Below are positions 51,201 to 58,656 of a stretch of DNA of 64,000 nt, in pieces. This DNA is from Streptomyces sp. NBC_01276 (GTDB lineage: Bacteria; Actinomycetota; Actinomycetes; Streptomycetales; Streptomycetaceae): assembly GCF_041435355.1 (NCBI RefSeq), contig NZ_CP108442.1, positions 6,756,501 to 6,820,500 of the forward strand. Reading direction: 5' to 3'. Position 1 is the stretch's first letter. Every line of letters starts with the position of its first letter. The notes under the pieces are model-generated. The model ran no database searches. It saw nothing but the letters and a program-made list of their open reading frames with translations, and was not told the DNA's origin. Both the position numbers and the translations under genes were made by a program.

Positions 51201-51879
51201 AACCGAGCTCCTCCCAGTAGCCGGGTTCGGCCTCGCGGGTCACGGTGATGCCCGAGAGCCACTTCGCCGACTTGTAGAAGTACATGGGCGCCACGTACAG
51301 CCGGGCCGGGCCGCCGTGGCTGTGCTCCAGCGGCCGGTCCTGCATGCTCAGGGCCACCATGACGTCGTCGCGCCGCGCCTGCGGGAGGGTGAGGCTCTCG
51401 GTGTACGTCCCGTCGAAGCAGGTGAACCGGATGGCCCGGCCCTCGGGCCGCACCCCCGCCGCGTCGAGCAGGCGCATCACCGGGACGCCCTCGAAGGAGG
51501 TGCCGGGGACCCGCCAGCCGGTCACGCACTGCACGTCGCGGACCACCCGGGTCTGCGGCAGCCGGCGCAGCGCGGCCAGGTCGTACGTCATCGGCCGCTC
51601 CACCAGGCCGTCGACGCGCAGTCGGTAGTCGGCGGCTCCGCGCTCCGGCACGGACGCGGCGACCGAGTAGTACCGGAACCCGCCGCCGTTCGGCAGCAGC
51701 CCGGTCAGACCGGTCGGGTCCCGGTCGGCGGCCGCCCCCAGCCCGGCCTCCACGCCCCGGCGCAGGGCGGGCGCGGCGACCAGTGCGGCGGCGCCGGCCG
51801 CGACGGTGCCGAGGAGCAGCCGCCGCCCGACGGGGGCACCGTGCCCGTCGGGGTCCTGCCTACGCGTATCCGTGCTCAC
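51142..51879 (-). CDS. Molybdopterin-dependent oxidoreductase (sulfite-oxidase/MsrP-like)
   Basis: A 245-residue SUOX-fold enzyme. An RR-containing hydrophobic start (GRRLLLGTVAAGAAALVAA) suggests Tat export. The molybdenum-ligand Cys is in VVRDVQCVTGWRV; GVPVMRLLDAAGV, HSHGGPARLYVAPMYFYKSAKWL and GYWEELGYD are typical of SUOX/YedY-like proteins. The GTG at 51879 gives the intact signal. It forms an operon with the cytochrome b gene that follows, reminiscent of MsrPQ, although the substrate is unknown. Confidence 0.88.
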   Translation of the reverse strand: MSTDTRRQDPDGHGAPVGRRLLLGTVAAGAAALVAAPALRRGVEAGLGAAADRDPTGLTGLLPNGGGFRYYSVAASVPERGAADYRLRVDGLVERPMTYDLAALRRLPQTRVVRDVQCVTGWRVPGTSFEGVPVMRLLDAAGVRPEGRAIRFTCFDGTYTESLTLPQARRDDVMVALSMQDRPLEHSHGGPARLYVAPMYFYKSAKWLSGITVTREAEPGYWEELGYDVDAWVGRSNGRDDAPTV

Positions 51880-52052
51880 CCGATGATTCGACCACCGGTA
51901 CGGGCCCGGACACCAGGCGCGGCGGCCGTCCGTCAGACTTCCGTCACATTCCGGCGGGCCCCGGCGGCGGGGCCGCGGCCGGACGGGCGGATCGGGGGCT
52001 CCACCCCGCCCGGTCCGACGTCGACGTGCCGGCACCCGCCCCGGGCGGCGGA

Positions 52053-52832
52053 TCACCCGCCCGTGATCGGGCCGAGGTAGGTGCCGCCGGAGACGTCGAT
52101 GGTCTGGCCGGTCACCCAGCGGCCCTGCGGACCCGCCAGGAATCCCACCACGTCCGCTACGTCCCCCGGCTCGCCGATCCGTCCGAGCGCGGTGATCGAT
52201 TCGAGTCCGGCCACCGCCTCGGGAGCGCCGGTCCACCCGGCGGTCATGTCGGTCAGTACCACCCCGGGTTCGACCGTGTTCACGGTGATCCCGCGCCGGC
52301 CCAGCTCGTTGGCGAGCGAGGGGCCGAGGGAAGCCAGGGCCGCCTTGGTGACGGTGTAGCCGATCTGGAGGGGGTTCGCGATCCGGGTGGCCGCCGAGCC
52401 CATGTTGACGATCCGCCCGCCGTCGCGCAGCAGCGGCAACGACCGCTGGATCACGAAGACCGGCGTGCGCACGTTGACCGCGAGCAGACGTTCGAACTCC
52501 TCCTCGGTGAGCTGCCCGATCGAACCGACCGAGTGGATGCCCGCGTTGTTGACCAGGATGTCCAGCCCCTCGGCGCCGTGGTCGGCCAGCCCGGCCGTGA
52601 GTTGCTCGAACAGCCGGTCCACCGCCCCGATCTCGCCGAACCTGGCCCGCACGGCGAACGCCAGGCCACCGGCCTCGGCGATCAGCGCCACGGTCTCCGC
52701 GGCGGCCTCTCGGCCGCCGCCGTAATGGACCGCGACCAGCACCCCCTCGGCGGCGAGCCGCAGGGCGACCGCGCGCCCGATCCCGCGCGAGCCGCCCGTC
52801 ACCAGTGCGGTCCTGCCGTCCCATTCCGCCAC
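52053..52832 (-). CDS. Short-chain dehydrogenase/reductase
   Basis: A 259-residue classical SDR. Cofactor loop TGGSRGIG (residues 12-19), NNAG structural motif (LDILVNNAGIHS), catalytic Ser in NMGSAATRI, and YTVTK as the YxxxK pair, followed by PGVVLTDMTAG and the C-terminal WVTGQTIDVSGG. The cofactor is probably NADP(H). The substrate is unknown. The GTG at 52832 is the family start. It stands alone between the ion channel gene and the molybdoenzyme gene. Confidence 0.93.
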   Translation of the reverse strand: MAEWDGRTALVTGGSRGIGRAVALRLAAEGVLVAVHYGGGREAAAETVALIAEAGGLAFAVRARFGEIGAVDRLFEQLTAGLADHGAEGLDILVNNAGIHSVGSIGQLTEEEFERLLAVNVRTPVFVIQRSLPLLRDGGRIVNMGSAATRIANPLQIGYTVTKAALASLGPSLANELGRRGITVNTVEPGVVLTDMTAGWTGAPEAVAGLESITALGRIGEPGDVADVVGFLAGPQGRWVTGQTIDVSGGTYLGPITGG

Positions 52833-52925
52833 GATCGTCTCCCCCTGTGCCGCCCCGGTCCCCTCGTGACCGCACTGTACGTGCGGACCGACGAAGAGAC
52901 CGGGGGAACGCGAGGGGCGGGTCCT

Positions 52926-53843
52926 CTATACGGCCGATTCGAGGCGGCGCTCCCGCTCGCGTTCCGGGAGCGGTTCCGGGGTGGCGCGGATCCGGGAGAG
53001 GCTCGCCTCCAGGTCGTCCAGGGCGAGGCGGGCCGCGACGATCCGGTCGCGGACCTCGTCGGCCGGATCCGTGTCGTTCGCCGCGCGCTCCCGGGCCCGG
53101 GCTTCGGCCTCCTCCATCTCGCGCGCCTCGTCGAGCGAGTTGAGCACCACGCCGATCAGGACGTTGACCAGCACGAAGGAGGCGAGCAGCGCGTAGGAGG
53201 CGTAGTAGACGATGCTGAACCGGGAGATCTCCAGACCGGCCCGGACGGCATCGGTCAGGCCGTCCAGGGTGGTCAGCAGGAACAGGGTGAGCATGGCCCG
53301 CCCGATCGACCCGTAGTGGCCCGGGTCGGACTGCGCGAAGCAGACCCAGCCGACCATCGCGTACACGTAGAGCACCAGCGCCCCGACGAACAGGAAGCTG
53401 GCCGTGCCCGGCAGGCTGCGCCCCACGGCCAGCAGCAGGATCCGCAGGTGGGGCAGGAACCGGGCGGTGCGCAGCACGCGGGCCAGCCGCAGCAGCCGCA
53501 GCACGGTGGTGTTCTCGCGCAGGAACGGCAGGAAGGCCGAGGCGACGATCAGCAGGTCGAAGATGTTCCAGGGATCCCGGAAGAATGCTTTCGGCCGGTC
53601 CGCGTACGCGCCCAGGCGCAGCAGCATCTCCAGGGTGAACAGGGTCAGGCAGCCGGTCTCCGCCAGCTGCAGGACCCGGCGGTGCGCGTCGGCCAGCCCG
53701 CTGTAGGTCTCGGCGCCCATCAGTCCCGCGTTGAGCAGGATCACGACGAAGACGGCCATCCCGAAGGACGGGTCCTCGGCGATCCTCCGGCAGTGGGCCG
53801 CCAGTCTCCTGCGGCCGGGTCCGGCCTGCGTCGGCTGGTTCAT
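52926..53843 (-). CDS. Single-domain voltage-gated cation channel (NaChBac-like) with unusual filter
   Basis: A 305-residue six-helix ion channel subunit that should form a tetramer. S1 FGMAVFVVILLNAGL (28-42), S4 voltage sensor with Arg at 116, 119, 122, 125 and 128 (VLRLLRLARVLRTAR), S5 FLFVGALVLYVYAMVGWV (150-167), the pore loop MLTLFLLTTLDGLTDAV (184-200) and S6 FVLVNVLIGVVLNSL (223-237). A charged helix follows (EAREMEEAEARARERAA), like the C-terminal coiled coil of bacterial Nav channels. The filter reads TLDGLTD in place of NaChBac TLESWS. ATG at 53843 with GAGGAG upstream. Confidence 0.9.
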   Translation of the reverse strand: MNQPTQAGPGRRRLAAHCRRIAEDPSFGMAVFVVILLNAGLMGAETYSGLADAHRRVLQLAETGCLTLFTLEMLLRLGAYADRPKAFFRDPWNIFDLLIVASAFLPFLRENTTVLRLLRLARVLRTARFLPHLRILLLAVGRSLPGTASFLFVGALVLYVYAMVGWVCFAQSDPGHYGSIGRAMLTLFLLTTLDGLTDAVRAGLEISRFSIVYYASYALLASFVLVNVLIGVVLNSLDEAREMEEAEARARERAANDTDPADEVRDRIVAARLALDDLEASLSRIRATPEPLPERERERRLESAV

Positions 53844-53970
53844 CTCGCTCCTCGTACTCGTTCGTCGCACTCGTATGGACAAGGGCCCGACCGGCGCGGG
53901 GCTCGTGCGCCCGCGCCGCTCCGCCCTTCTAACGCCGCACGGCGGAACGGGTTTCAACCAAGCGGGACCC

Positions 53971-53994
53971 GCCCGGGGGCGTACGCCCCCGGGC
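53971..53994. promoter_or_regulatory. 24-bp perfect palindrome upstream of second two-component system
   Basis: GCCCGGGGGCGT is followed directly by its exact reverse complement. It lies 37 nt before the kinase ATG (54032) and 127 nt from the channel start on the other strand. Its position between divergent genes makes an operator likely. Confidence 0.5.
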
Positions 53995-54031
53995 CGATGC
54001 CCGGGCGGGAGGCCCCCGTTACTGTCGCGAC

Positions 54032-55228
54032 ATGGACAGAACAAGGCAGAGCGCTCCGCCGACGACGGGCGGGAGGTGGGGCCATGCCCTCCCCGACTGG
54101 GGCGGGGCGTTCCTCTACGGGCTCACGGCGCTGCTGCTCATCGGCGGGACCCCCGACGCCACCGGACTGCTGAGGGCCGGCGTCCTGACCCTGGGGCTCA
54201 GCCTGCTCGCGGGCCTGCTGCGGCGCCGTCCCCTCGCGGCCCTGGCCCTCACCCTGACGGCCGCCACGGTCGTGGCCTACGGGGTGCAGCGGGGCGACCT
54301 GACGACCGACCGCCACCTCCTCTACGTTCCCGTGGCCATCGTCTTCGGGATCGTCGTCGCCACCCGCACCCGCCGGGCCTCGGCCCTCGCGGGCGCCGCC
54401 GTGGTGCTGGTGGAACTGCCGGGCGTCGCCGGCCTGGCCCACGGCCCGTACGAGGTGACCGGCAGCCTGCTCGTCACCCTCCTGACGCTGGGCGCCTGCG
54501 GCATGGCCGGTCTGCTGCTGCGCGAGCGCCGCGAACACAGCGCAGAACTGCGCGAGTCCGCGGTGTCCGAGGCCCTCACCGCCGAACGTCTGCGCATAGC
54601 ACGGGAGTTGCACGACATGGTCGCCCACAGCATCGGCGTGATCGCCATCCAGGCGGGGGTCGGCAGCCGGGTCATCGAGACCCAGCCGGCCGAGGCCCGC
54701 AAGGCCCTCGACGCCATCGAGACCACCAGCCGCGAGACCCTGGCGGGCCTGCGCCGGACCCTGGTCGCCCTGCGCCGGGCCCAGCCCGACGCGGAGGGCG
54801 GCCACGCCCCGACGGGGCCGGCTCCCGGCCTGGCCGACCTCGACGCCCTCGCGGCCTCGCTGGCCGACTCCGGGGTACGGGTCGACGTACGCACCACGGG
54901 CGAGCGGCGCGACCTCCCGCCGGACATCGACCTGTCGGTGTACCGCATCGTGCAGGAGGCGCTGACGAACGTGGTCCGGCACGCGGGCGGCGGTGTCCGG
55001 GCCCGGGTGGGCCTCGACTTCTCGGCGGAGGAACTGCGCGTGGAGGTCCTCGACGACGGCCGGGGGGTGTCCGCGCGCGCCGGGAAGAGCGGCTTCGGCA
55101 TCACCGGCATGTACGAACGGGTCAGCCTGCTGCACGGCCGCTTCAGCGCCGGACCCCGCCCCGAGGGCGGCTTCCGCGTCGCGGCCGAGCTGCCGCTGCC
55201 CGCCGTGCGGACGGAGGCGGCCCGGTGA
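54032..55228 (+). CDS. Sensor histidine kinase (HisKA_3 type)
   Basis: A 398-residue membrane kinase with about five helices (25-40, 48-62, 66-82, 97-130, 145-165), then the HisKA_3 motif LRIARELHDMVAHSIG with phosphoacceptor His193, and the ATPase domain (VQEALTNVVRHAG; GRGVSARAGKSGFGITGM). It has no large external sensor domain, so it may sense within the membrane. It is divergent from the ion channel gene. The stop overlaps the GTG of the response regulator. Confidence 0.92.
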   Translation: MDRTRQSAPPTTGGRWGHALPDWGGAFLYGLTALLLIGGTPDATGLLRAGVLTLGLSLLAGLLRRRPLAALALTLTAATVVAYGVQRGDLTTDRHLLYVPVAIVFGIVVATRTRRASALAGAAVVLVELPGVAGLAHGPYEVTGSLLVTLLTLGACGMAGLLLRERREHSAELRESAVSEALTAERLRIARELHDMVAHSIGVIAIQAGVGSRVIETQPAEARKALDAIETTSRETLAGLRRTLVALRRAQPDAEGGHAPTGPAPGLADLDALAASLADSGVRVDVRTTGERRDLPPDIDLSVYRIVQEALTNVVRHAGGGVRARVGLDFSAEELRVEVLDDGRGVSARAGKSGFGITGMYERVSLLHGRFSAGPRPEGGFRVAAELPLPAVRTEAAR

Positions 55229-55914
55229 CCGGTCCCGTACGCGTGCTGCTCGTCGACGACCAGCCGCTGGTGCGCTCCGGGCTGCGCGTGCTCATCGCCG
55301 ACACCGCCGACCTGGAGGTGGTCGCCGAGGCCGGCACCGGTGCGGAGGCCGTGGCGCTCGCGGCCGAACACGTCCCCGACGTGGTGGTGATGGACATCAG
55401 GATGCCGGGAATGGACGGCATCGAGGCCACCCGGCGGATCACCGCGCGGCCGGGCGCGCCCAGGATCCTCGTCCTGACCACCTTCGACGAGGACGAACAC
55501 GTCTACGGGGCGCTGCGCGCGGGCGCGAGCGGGTTCGCGGTCAAGGACATGGCCCTGGACGACATCCTCGCCGCCATCCGGGTCGTGGCCGCCGGGGACT
55601 CCCTGATCGCCCCCGGGGTCACCCGCAGGCTGATCGCGGACTTCGTCCGCGGTCCGCAGGGCGGGACCGGAGCGGGAGCCCGGCCGCCGCGGACGCCGGA
55701 GCGCCCGCTCCCGGGGGTCACCGACCGGGAACGGGAGGTCCTCGTCCTGGTCGGGCGGGGTCTGTCGAACACCGAGATAGCCGAGGAGCTGTTCATCTCC
55801 GTGGCCACGGCCAAGGCCCACGTGGCGAGGCTGTTCGGCAAACTGGGCGCCCGGGACCGGGTCCAGCTGGTGATCACGGCCTACGAGGCGGGGCTGGTCG
55901 CACCGCCCGGCTGA
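55225..55914 (+). CDS. NarL/FixJ-type response regulator
   Basis: A 229-residue partner of the preceding kinase (GTGA overlap). Receiver: VLLVDDQPLVRSGLRVL, phosphoacceptor Asp57 in VVVMDIRMPGMDGIEATR, conserved Lys in GFAVKDMALDD. A Pro/Gly-rich linker (about 140-158) leads to the LuxR helix-turn-helix TDREREVLVLVGRGLSNTEI and ISVATAKAHVARLFGKLGA. It probably binds the palindrome at 53971-53994 and may control its own operon or the channel. Confidence 0.93.
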   Translation: MTGPVRVLLVDDQPLVRSGLRVLIADTADLEVVAEAGTGAEAVALAAEHVPDVVVMDIRMPGMDGIEATRRITARPGAPRILVLTTFDEDEHVYGALRAGASGFAVKDMALDDILAAIRVVAAGDSLIAPGVTRRLIADFVRGPQGGTGAGARPPRTPERPLPGVTDREREVLVLVGRGLSNTEIAEELFISVATAKAHVARLFGKLGARDRVQLVITAYEAGLVAPPG

Positions 55915-55950
55915 GCCGCCGCGCCCCGCGGGGTCCCGGGCGGGCCGTGC

Positions 55951-56550
55951 TCAGGGCGCCGAGCCATCGAGGCGGCCGGCCTCCCGGGCCGCGTGCTCGA
56001 CCCGGGCCCGGTGGGCCCGCCACCAGGCCGCGTCGCGCTCCGGCAGGCTCTCGCTCCCGGTCCGCAGGCCGGTGGTGCCGTCGATGAGCTCCCGCAGGAC
56101 GTCCGCGTGCCCGGCGTGCCGGTCAGTCTCGGCGATCATATGGACCAGGCTGTGGTGGAGGGTCACCTCGTCCCGGGCCCCCCAGGGCACCCTGCCCACG
56201 GCGTCGAGGCCGAGCGCCCCGATCGTCTCGTCCGCGTGCGCGCAGGCCGCGCGGTAGAGGCCGGTGATCCGCTCACGGGTCTCGTCGGCCGTGGCCCAGA
56301 GGTCCGCGTTGGGTTCGGCGTCGCCGGTGATCCACAACCCCGTCGCCTCGAAGGGCCGCCCGAAGGCGGCGCCGAAGTACAGGGCCTCGGCGCCGGCCGC
56401 GTGCTTGACCAGCCCCAGCAGATTGGTGCCGGTCGGGGTCACGGGCCGGCGGACGTCGTACTCGGAGAGTCCGTCGAGCTTCCACAGCAGGACCTCGCGG
56501 GCGTCCTGGAGGTAGATCTGCAGGTCCTTCTTGGCGTCCGATGTGATCAT
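55951..56550 (-). CDS. DinB/DUF664-family protein
   Basis: A 199-residue four-helix protein of the DinB superfamily. Possible metal ligands are the His in LLGLVKHAAGAEALYFG (about residue 50) and the pair in HMIAETDRHAGHADVLREL (about 139-150), matching the three-His site of DinB/YfiT-like enzymes. Relatives include thiol S-transferases, for example bacillithiol- or mycothiol-dependent ones; the actual reaction is unknown. ATG at 56550. DUF5997 lies upstream on the same strand. Confidence 0.88.
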   Translation of the reverse strand: MITSDAKKDLQIYLQDAREVLLWKLDGLSEYDVRRPVTPTGTNLLGLVKHAAGAEALYFGAAFGRPFEATGLWITGDAEPNADLWATADETRERITGLYRAACAHADETIGALGLDAVGRVPWGARDEVTLHHSLVHMIAETDRHAGHADVLRELIDGTTGLRTGSESLPERDAAWWRAHRARVEHAAREAGRLDGSAP

Positions 56551-56597
56551 CGGGCCAGTCTGGTGGCCGGGGGCTCCGTGGTCACCGGATTTTCTGC

Positions 56598-56614
56598 GGA
56601 CGCCGCAGGCGTCC
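56598..56614. terminator. Small stem-loop between DUF5997 and dinB-like genes
   Basis: GGACGCC (56598-56604) and GGCGTCC (56608-56614) with a GCA loop, 18 nt beyond the DUF5997 stop. It could end that transcript. Confidence 0.4.
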
Positions 56615-56631
56615 CGCGCCCCCGGGGCCCG

Positions 56632-57036
56632 CTACTGGGAGCCGCCCGCCTGCTTCTGCGCCTTCTGGGCGTTCTTCTCCTTGATGCGCACGGCTTCCTT
56701 GCGCACGTCGGCCTGAGTGGCGCGCTCCTTCTGGAGCCACTCCGGGTCGGCCTGCTTGATGGCCTCGATCTGCTCCGTGGTCAGGGCCTCGGTGACCCCG
56801 CCGCGCGCGAGACCGGCGATCGACACGCCGAGCTTCGCCGCGACGACGGGCCGCGGGTGCGGGCCGTTGCGGCGCAGCTCCACCAGCCACGCGGGCGGCT
56901 CGGACTGGAGTGCGTTCAGCTCGGAGCGCGAAACCACACCCTCCTGGAACTCTGCGGGGGTGGCTTCGAGGTACACACCCAGCTTCTTCGCCGCGGTCGC
57001 GGGCTTCATCGTCTGGGTGCTCTGGTGCGAGGTCAT
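56632..57036 (-). CDS. DUF5997 family protein
   Basis: A 134-residue basic, helical protein. KPATAAKKLGVYLEATPAEF then GVVSRSELNALQSEPPAWL and RRNGPHPRPVVAAKLGVSIAG are characteristic of the actinobacterial DUF5997 family. The repeated AAKLGV helices look like a compact DNA-binding-type fold, but this is only an impression. The C-terminus is Lys/Gln-rich. It is divergent from the LysR-effector-domain gene, 58 nt apart. Confidence 0.85.
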   Translation of the reverse strand: MTSHQSTQTMKPATAAKKLGVYLEATPAEFQEGVVSRSELNALQSEPPAWLVELRRNGPHPRPVVAAKLGVSIAGLARGGVTEALTTEQIEAIKQADPEWLQKERATQADVRKEAVRIKEKNAQKAQKQAGGSQ

Positions 57037-57082
57037 GGTGTCAAGGGTATCGAGCGTGTGCGCTACCTCCGACCACGACCGG

Positions 57083-57088
57083 TAACCT
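57083..57088 (+). promoter_or_regulatory. -10 element, leaderless gene at 57095
   Basis: TAACCT lies 6 nt before the GTG start, and no Shine-Dalgarno is visible, so the transcript probably starts at the codon. Confidence 0.4.
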
Positions 57089-57094
57089 GGCGGA

Positions 57095-57937
57095 GTGACA
57101 GGCTCGGATGTACCCCCTTCGTTCCGGCTCGCCTACGTCCCGGGAGTGACGCCCACGAAGTGGGTGCGGATCTGGAACGAGCGGCTGCCCGACGTCCCGC
57201 TGACCCTCGTGGGCGTGTCCGCCGCAGAGGCGTTCGACACGCTGCGCGGCAGCGGCGCCGACGCCGGATTCGTGCGGCTGCCCGTGGACCGGGCGGACCT
57301 CAGCGCGATCCCCCTCTACACCGAGACCACCGTGGTGGTGATCCCGAAGGACCACCTGGTGGCTGCCGTGGAGGAGGTGTCGACCGAGGACCTGGCCGAC
57401 GAGATCGTGCTGCACCCCCTCGACGACGTCCTCGGCTGGGAGACCCTCCCGGGCCGTCCCGCCTTCGAACGCCCGGCCACGACGGCGGACGCGATCGAGC
57501 TGGTGGCCGCGGGCATCGGCGTCCTCGTCGTTCCGCAGTCCCTCGCCCGCCTGCACCACCGCAAGGACCTCACCTACCGGACGGTCACCGACGCCCCCGA
57601 GTCGCGCATCGCGCTGTCCTGGCCCGAGGAGCGGACCACCGATCTGGTGGAGGAGTTCATCGGCATCGTCCGGGGACGGACCGTGAACAGCACCCGCGGC
57701 CGTCCGCAGACGCCGCCCCAGCCCAAGCAGCGCAAGGCCGGTGTGGCCAAGTCGGGCACGGCCAAGTCGGGCACGGCCAAGTCGGGCGCGGGCAAGTCGG
57801 GCGCGGGCCGGACCGGAGCGAAGCCGGGCGCCGGCACGGGCGGCAAGGCGACGGGGAAGACGTCCGGCAAGAACCCCCGCGGCGGTTCCGCCGCACCCAA
57901 GGCCGCCAAGCGCGGCAAGCCGCGCCGCCGTCCCTGA
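57095..57937 (+). CDS. LysR-type effector-binding domain protein lacking HTH, with basic repeat tail
   Basis: A 280-residue protein. Residues about 8-205 form a periplasmic-binding-fold domain as in LysR regulators (FRLAYVPGVTPTKWVRIWNE; GADAGFVRLPVD; VVVIPKDHLVA; VAAGIGVLVVPQSLARLHH), but no helix-turn-helix precedes it. The last 75 residues are Lys/Gly/Ala/Pro-rich with four AKSGT-like units and end KRGKPRRRP, like histone-H1 or Lsr2-like tails that bind nucleic acid nonspecifically. GTG at 57095, probably leaderless. It is paired divergently with DUF5997, perhaps one functional unit. Confidence 0.85.
   Translation: MTGSDVPPSFRLAYVPGVTPTKWVRIWNERLPDVPLTLVGVSAAEAFDTLRGSGADAGFVRLPVDRADLSAIPLYTETTVVVIPKDHLVAAVEEVSTEDLADEIVLHPLDDVLGWETLPGRPAFERPATTADAIELVAAGIGVLVVPQSLARLHHRKDLTYRTVTDAPESRIALSWPEERTTDLVEEFIGIVRGRTVNSTRGRPQTPPQPKQRKAGVAKSGTAKSGTAKSGAGKSGAGRTGAKPGAGTGGKATGKTSGKNPRGGSAAPKAAKRGKPRRRP
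57746..57805 (+). repeat. Four 15-bp tandem repeats encoding the AKSGT tail
   Basis: GCCAAGTCGGGCACG at 57746-57760 and 57761-57775, then two variants ending GCG at 57776-57790 and 57791-57805. They are in frame and encode AKSGT, AKSGT, AKSGA and GKSGA. Confidence 0.95.
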
Positions 57938-57979
57938 CGCCGGGCCGTCCGTCCGCCCGCCCCCCGTCCGGCCGTTTCC

Positions 57980-58570
57980 TCAGCGCTGCGCCGTCTCCTC
58001 CGGGGGTACGGCGTCGCTGACGTGCACCAGCCGGTAGGCGTGGCCGCGCCGGGGCCGGCGGTCGCTCCCGCGCAGGCCCCTCGCCTGCTGGACGGCTGCG
58101 TCGAGGAGCGCCGACACCTGCGGGTTGGCCCGGCGCAGCCGCAGCAGCTGGTCGGAACGCAGGCCGACGATCGCCGCGGCGGTCCCGGCGTGCACCCCCT
58201 TGGCCACGGACTGGAGCAGCAGGCGCAGGCCGAAACCGCCGACCTTGCCGGGCGCCCCGACCCGGTGCGCCTCGGCCAGGGCGGAAGCCGAGGCGAGCGC
58301 CGTGTCGAAGGCCGGGTCGTGGGCGCGCCAGCCGGCCAGCATCGGCTCCGGGATCCCGGCCGCGGCCGCGCATCCGGCGGGCCCCAGGCCCAGGGCCGCC
58401 GCGTGGACGGCGCGGGCCCTGCGGACGCTGTTCTCGGCGCTCAGGTCCGGGTGCGGGTCGAGCGCCGTGGTGAGCGCGCGGTCGATGTCCTCGGCCGTGC
58501 CCAGGCCCGCCAGCACCGCCGCCGCCCATTGCCTGCGGTCGCCCGGCGCGTCCTGTTCCTGCTCGTCCAC
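57980..58570 (-). CDS. Helix-turn-helix-like protein of unknown function
   Basis: A 196-residue protein with two segments that look like helix-turn-helix units: LGPAGCAAAAGIPEPMLAGW followed by RAHDPAFDTALA (about residues 62-95), and HAGTAAAIVGLRSDQLLRLR followed by RANPQVSALLDAA (about 125-160). This resembles the insertion of terminase-small-subunit or transposase-type HTH proteins, but no phage genes are near. The C-terminus is basic (RGSDRRPRRGHAYRL). The GTG at 58570 has GGGAGG upstream, somewhat far (12 nt). I do not recognise the family. It borders the diaminopropionate cluster and may be outside it. Confidence 0.6.
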   Translation of the reverse strand: MDEQEQDAPGDRRQWAAAVLAGLGTAEDIDRALTTALDPHPDLSAENSVRRARAVHAAALGLGPAGCAAAAGIPEPMLAGWRAHDPAFDTALASASALAEAHRVGAPGKVGGFGLRLLLQSVAKGVHAGTAAAIVGLRSDQLLRLRRANPQVSALLDAAVQQARGLRGSDRRPRRGHAYRLVHVSDAVPPEETAQR

Positions 58571-58603
58571 TGGGTACGTGCCTCCCGCCGTGTCCGTCCG
58601 GCC

Positions 58604-58651
58604 CGGTCCCCCTGCTCCCATTGTGCGACCGGGCGCGGTCCGGGGGGACCG
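58604..58651. terminator. Stem-loop downstream of MATE gene
   Basis: CGGTCCCCC (58604-58612) pairs with GGGGGACCG (58643-58651), 6 nt beyond the MATE stop on the minus strand. The 30-nt loop holds further G/C pairing. It is a possible end of the diaminopropionate operon. Confidence 0.45.
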
Positions 58652-58656
58652 CGGTC

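Noticed and set aside
57746..57805. Short regular repeats considered as a CRISPR-like array
   Set aside because: Units of 15 bp have no spacers, are in frame inside a gene and encode the AKSGT tail.
57980..58570. HTH-like protein considered as a phage terminase small subunit
   Set aside because: No other phage genes are present, and the match is limited to generic helix-turn-helix pattern.
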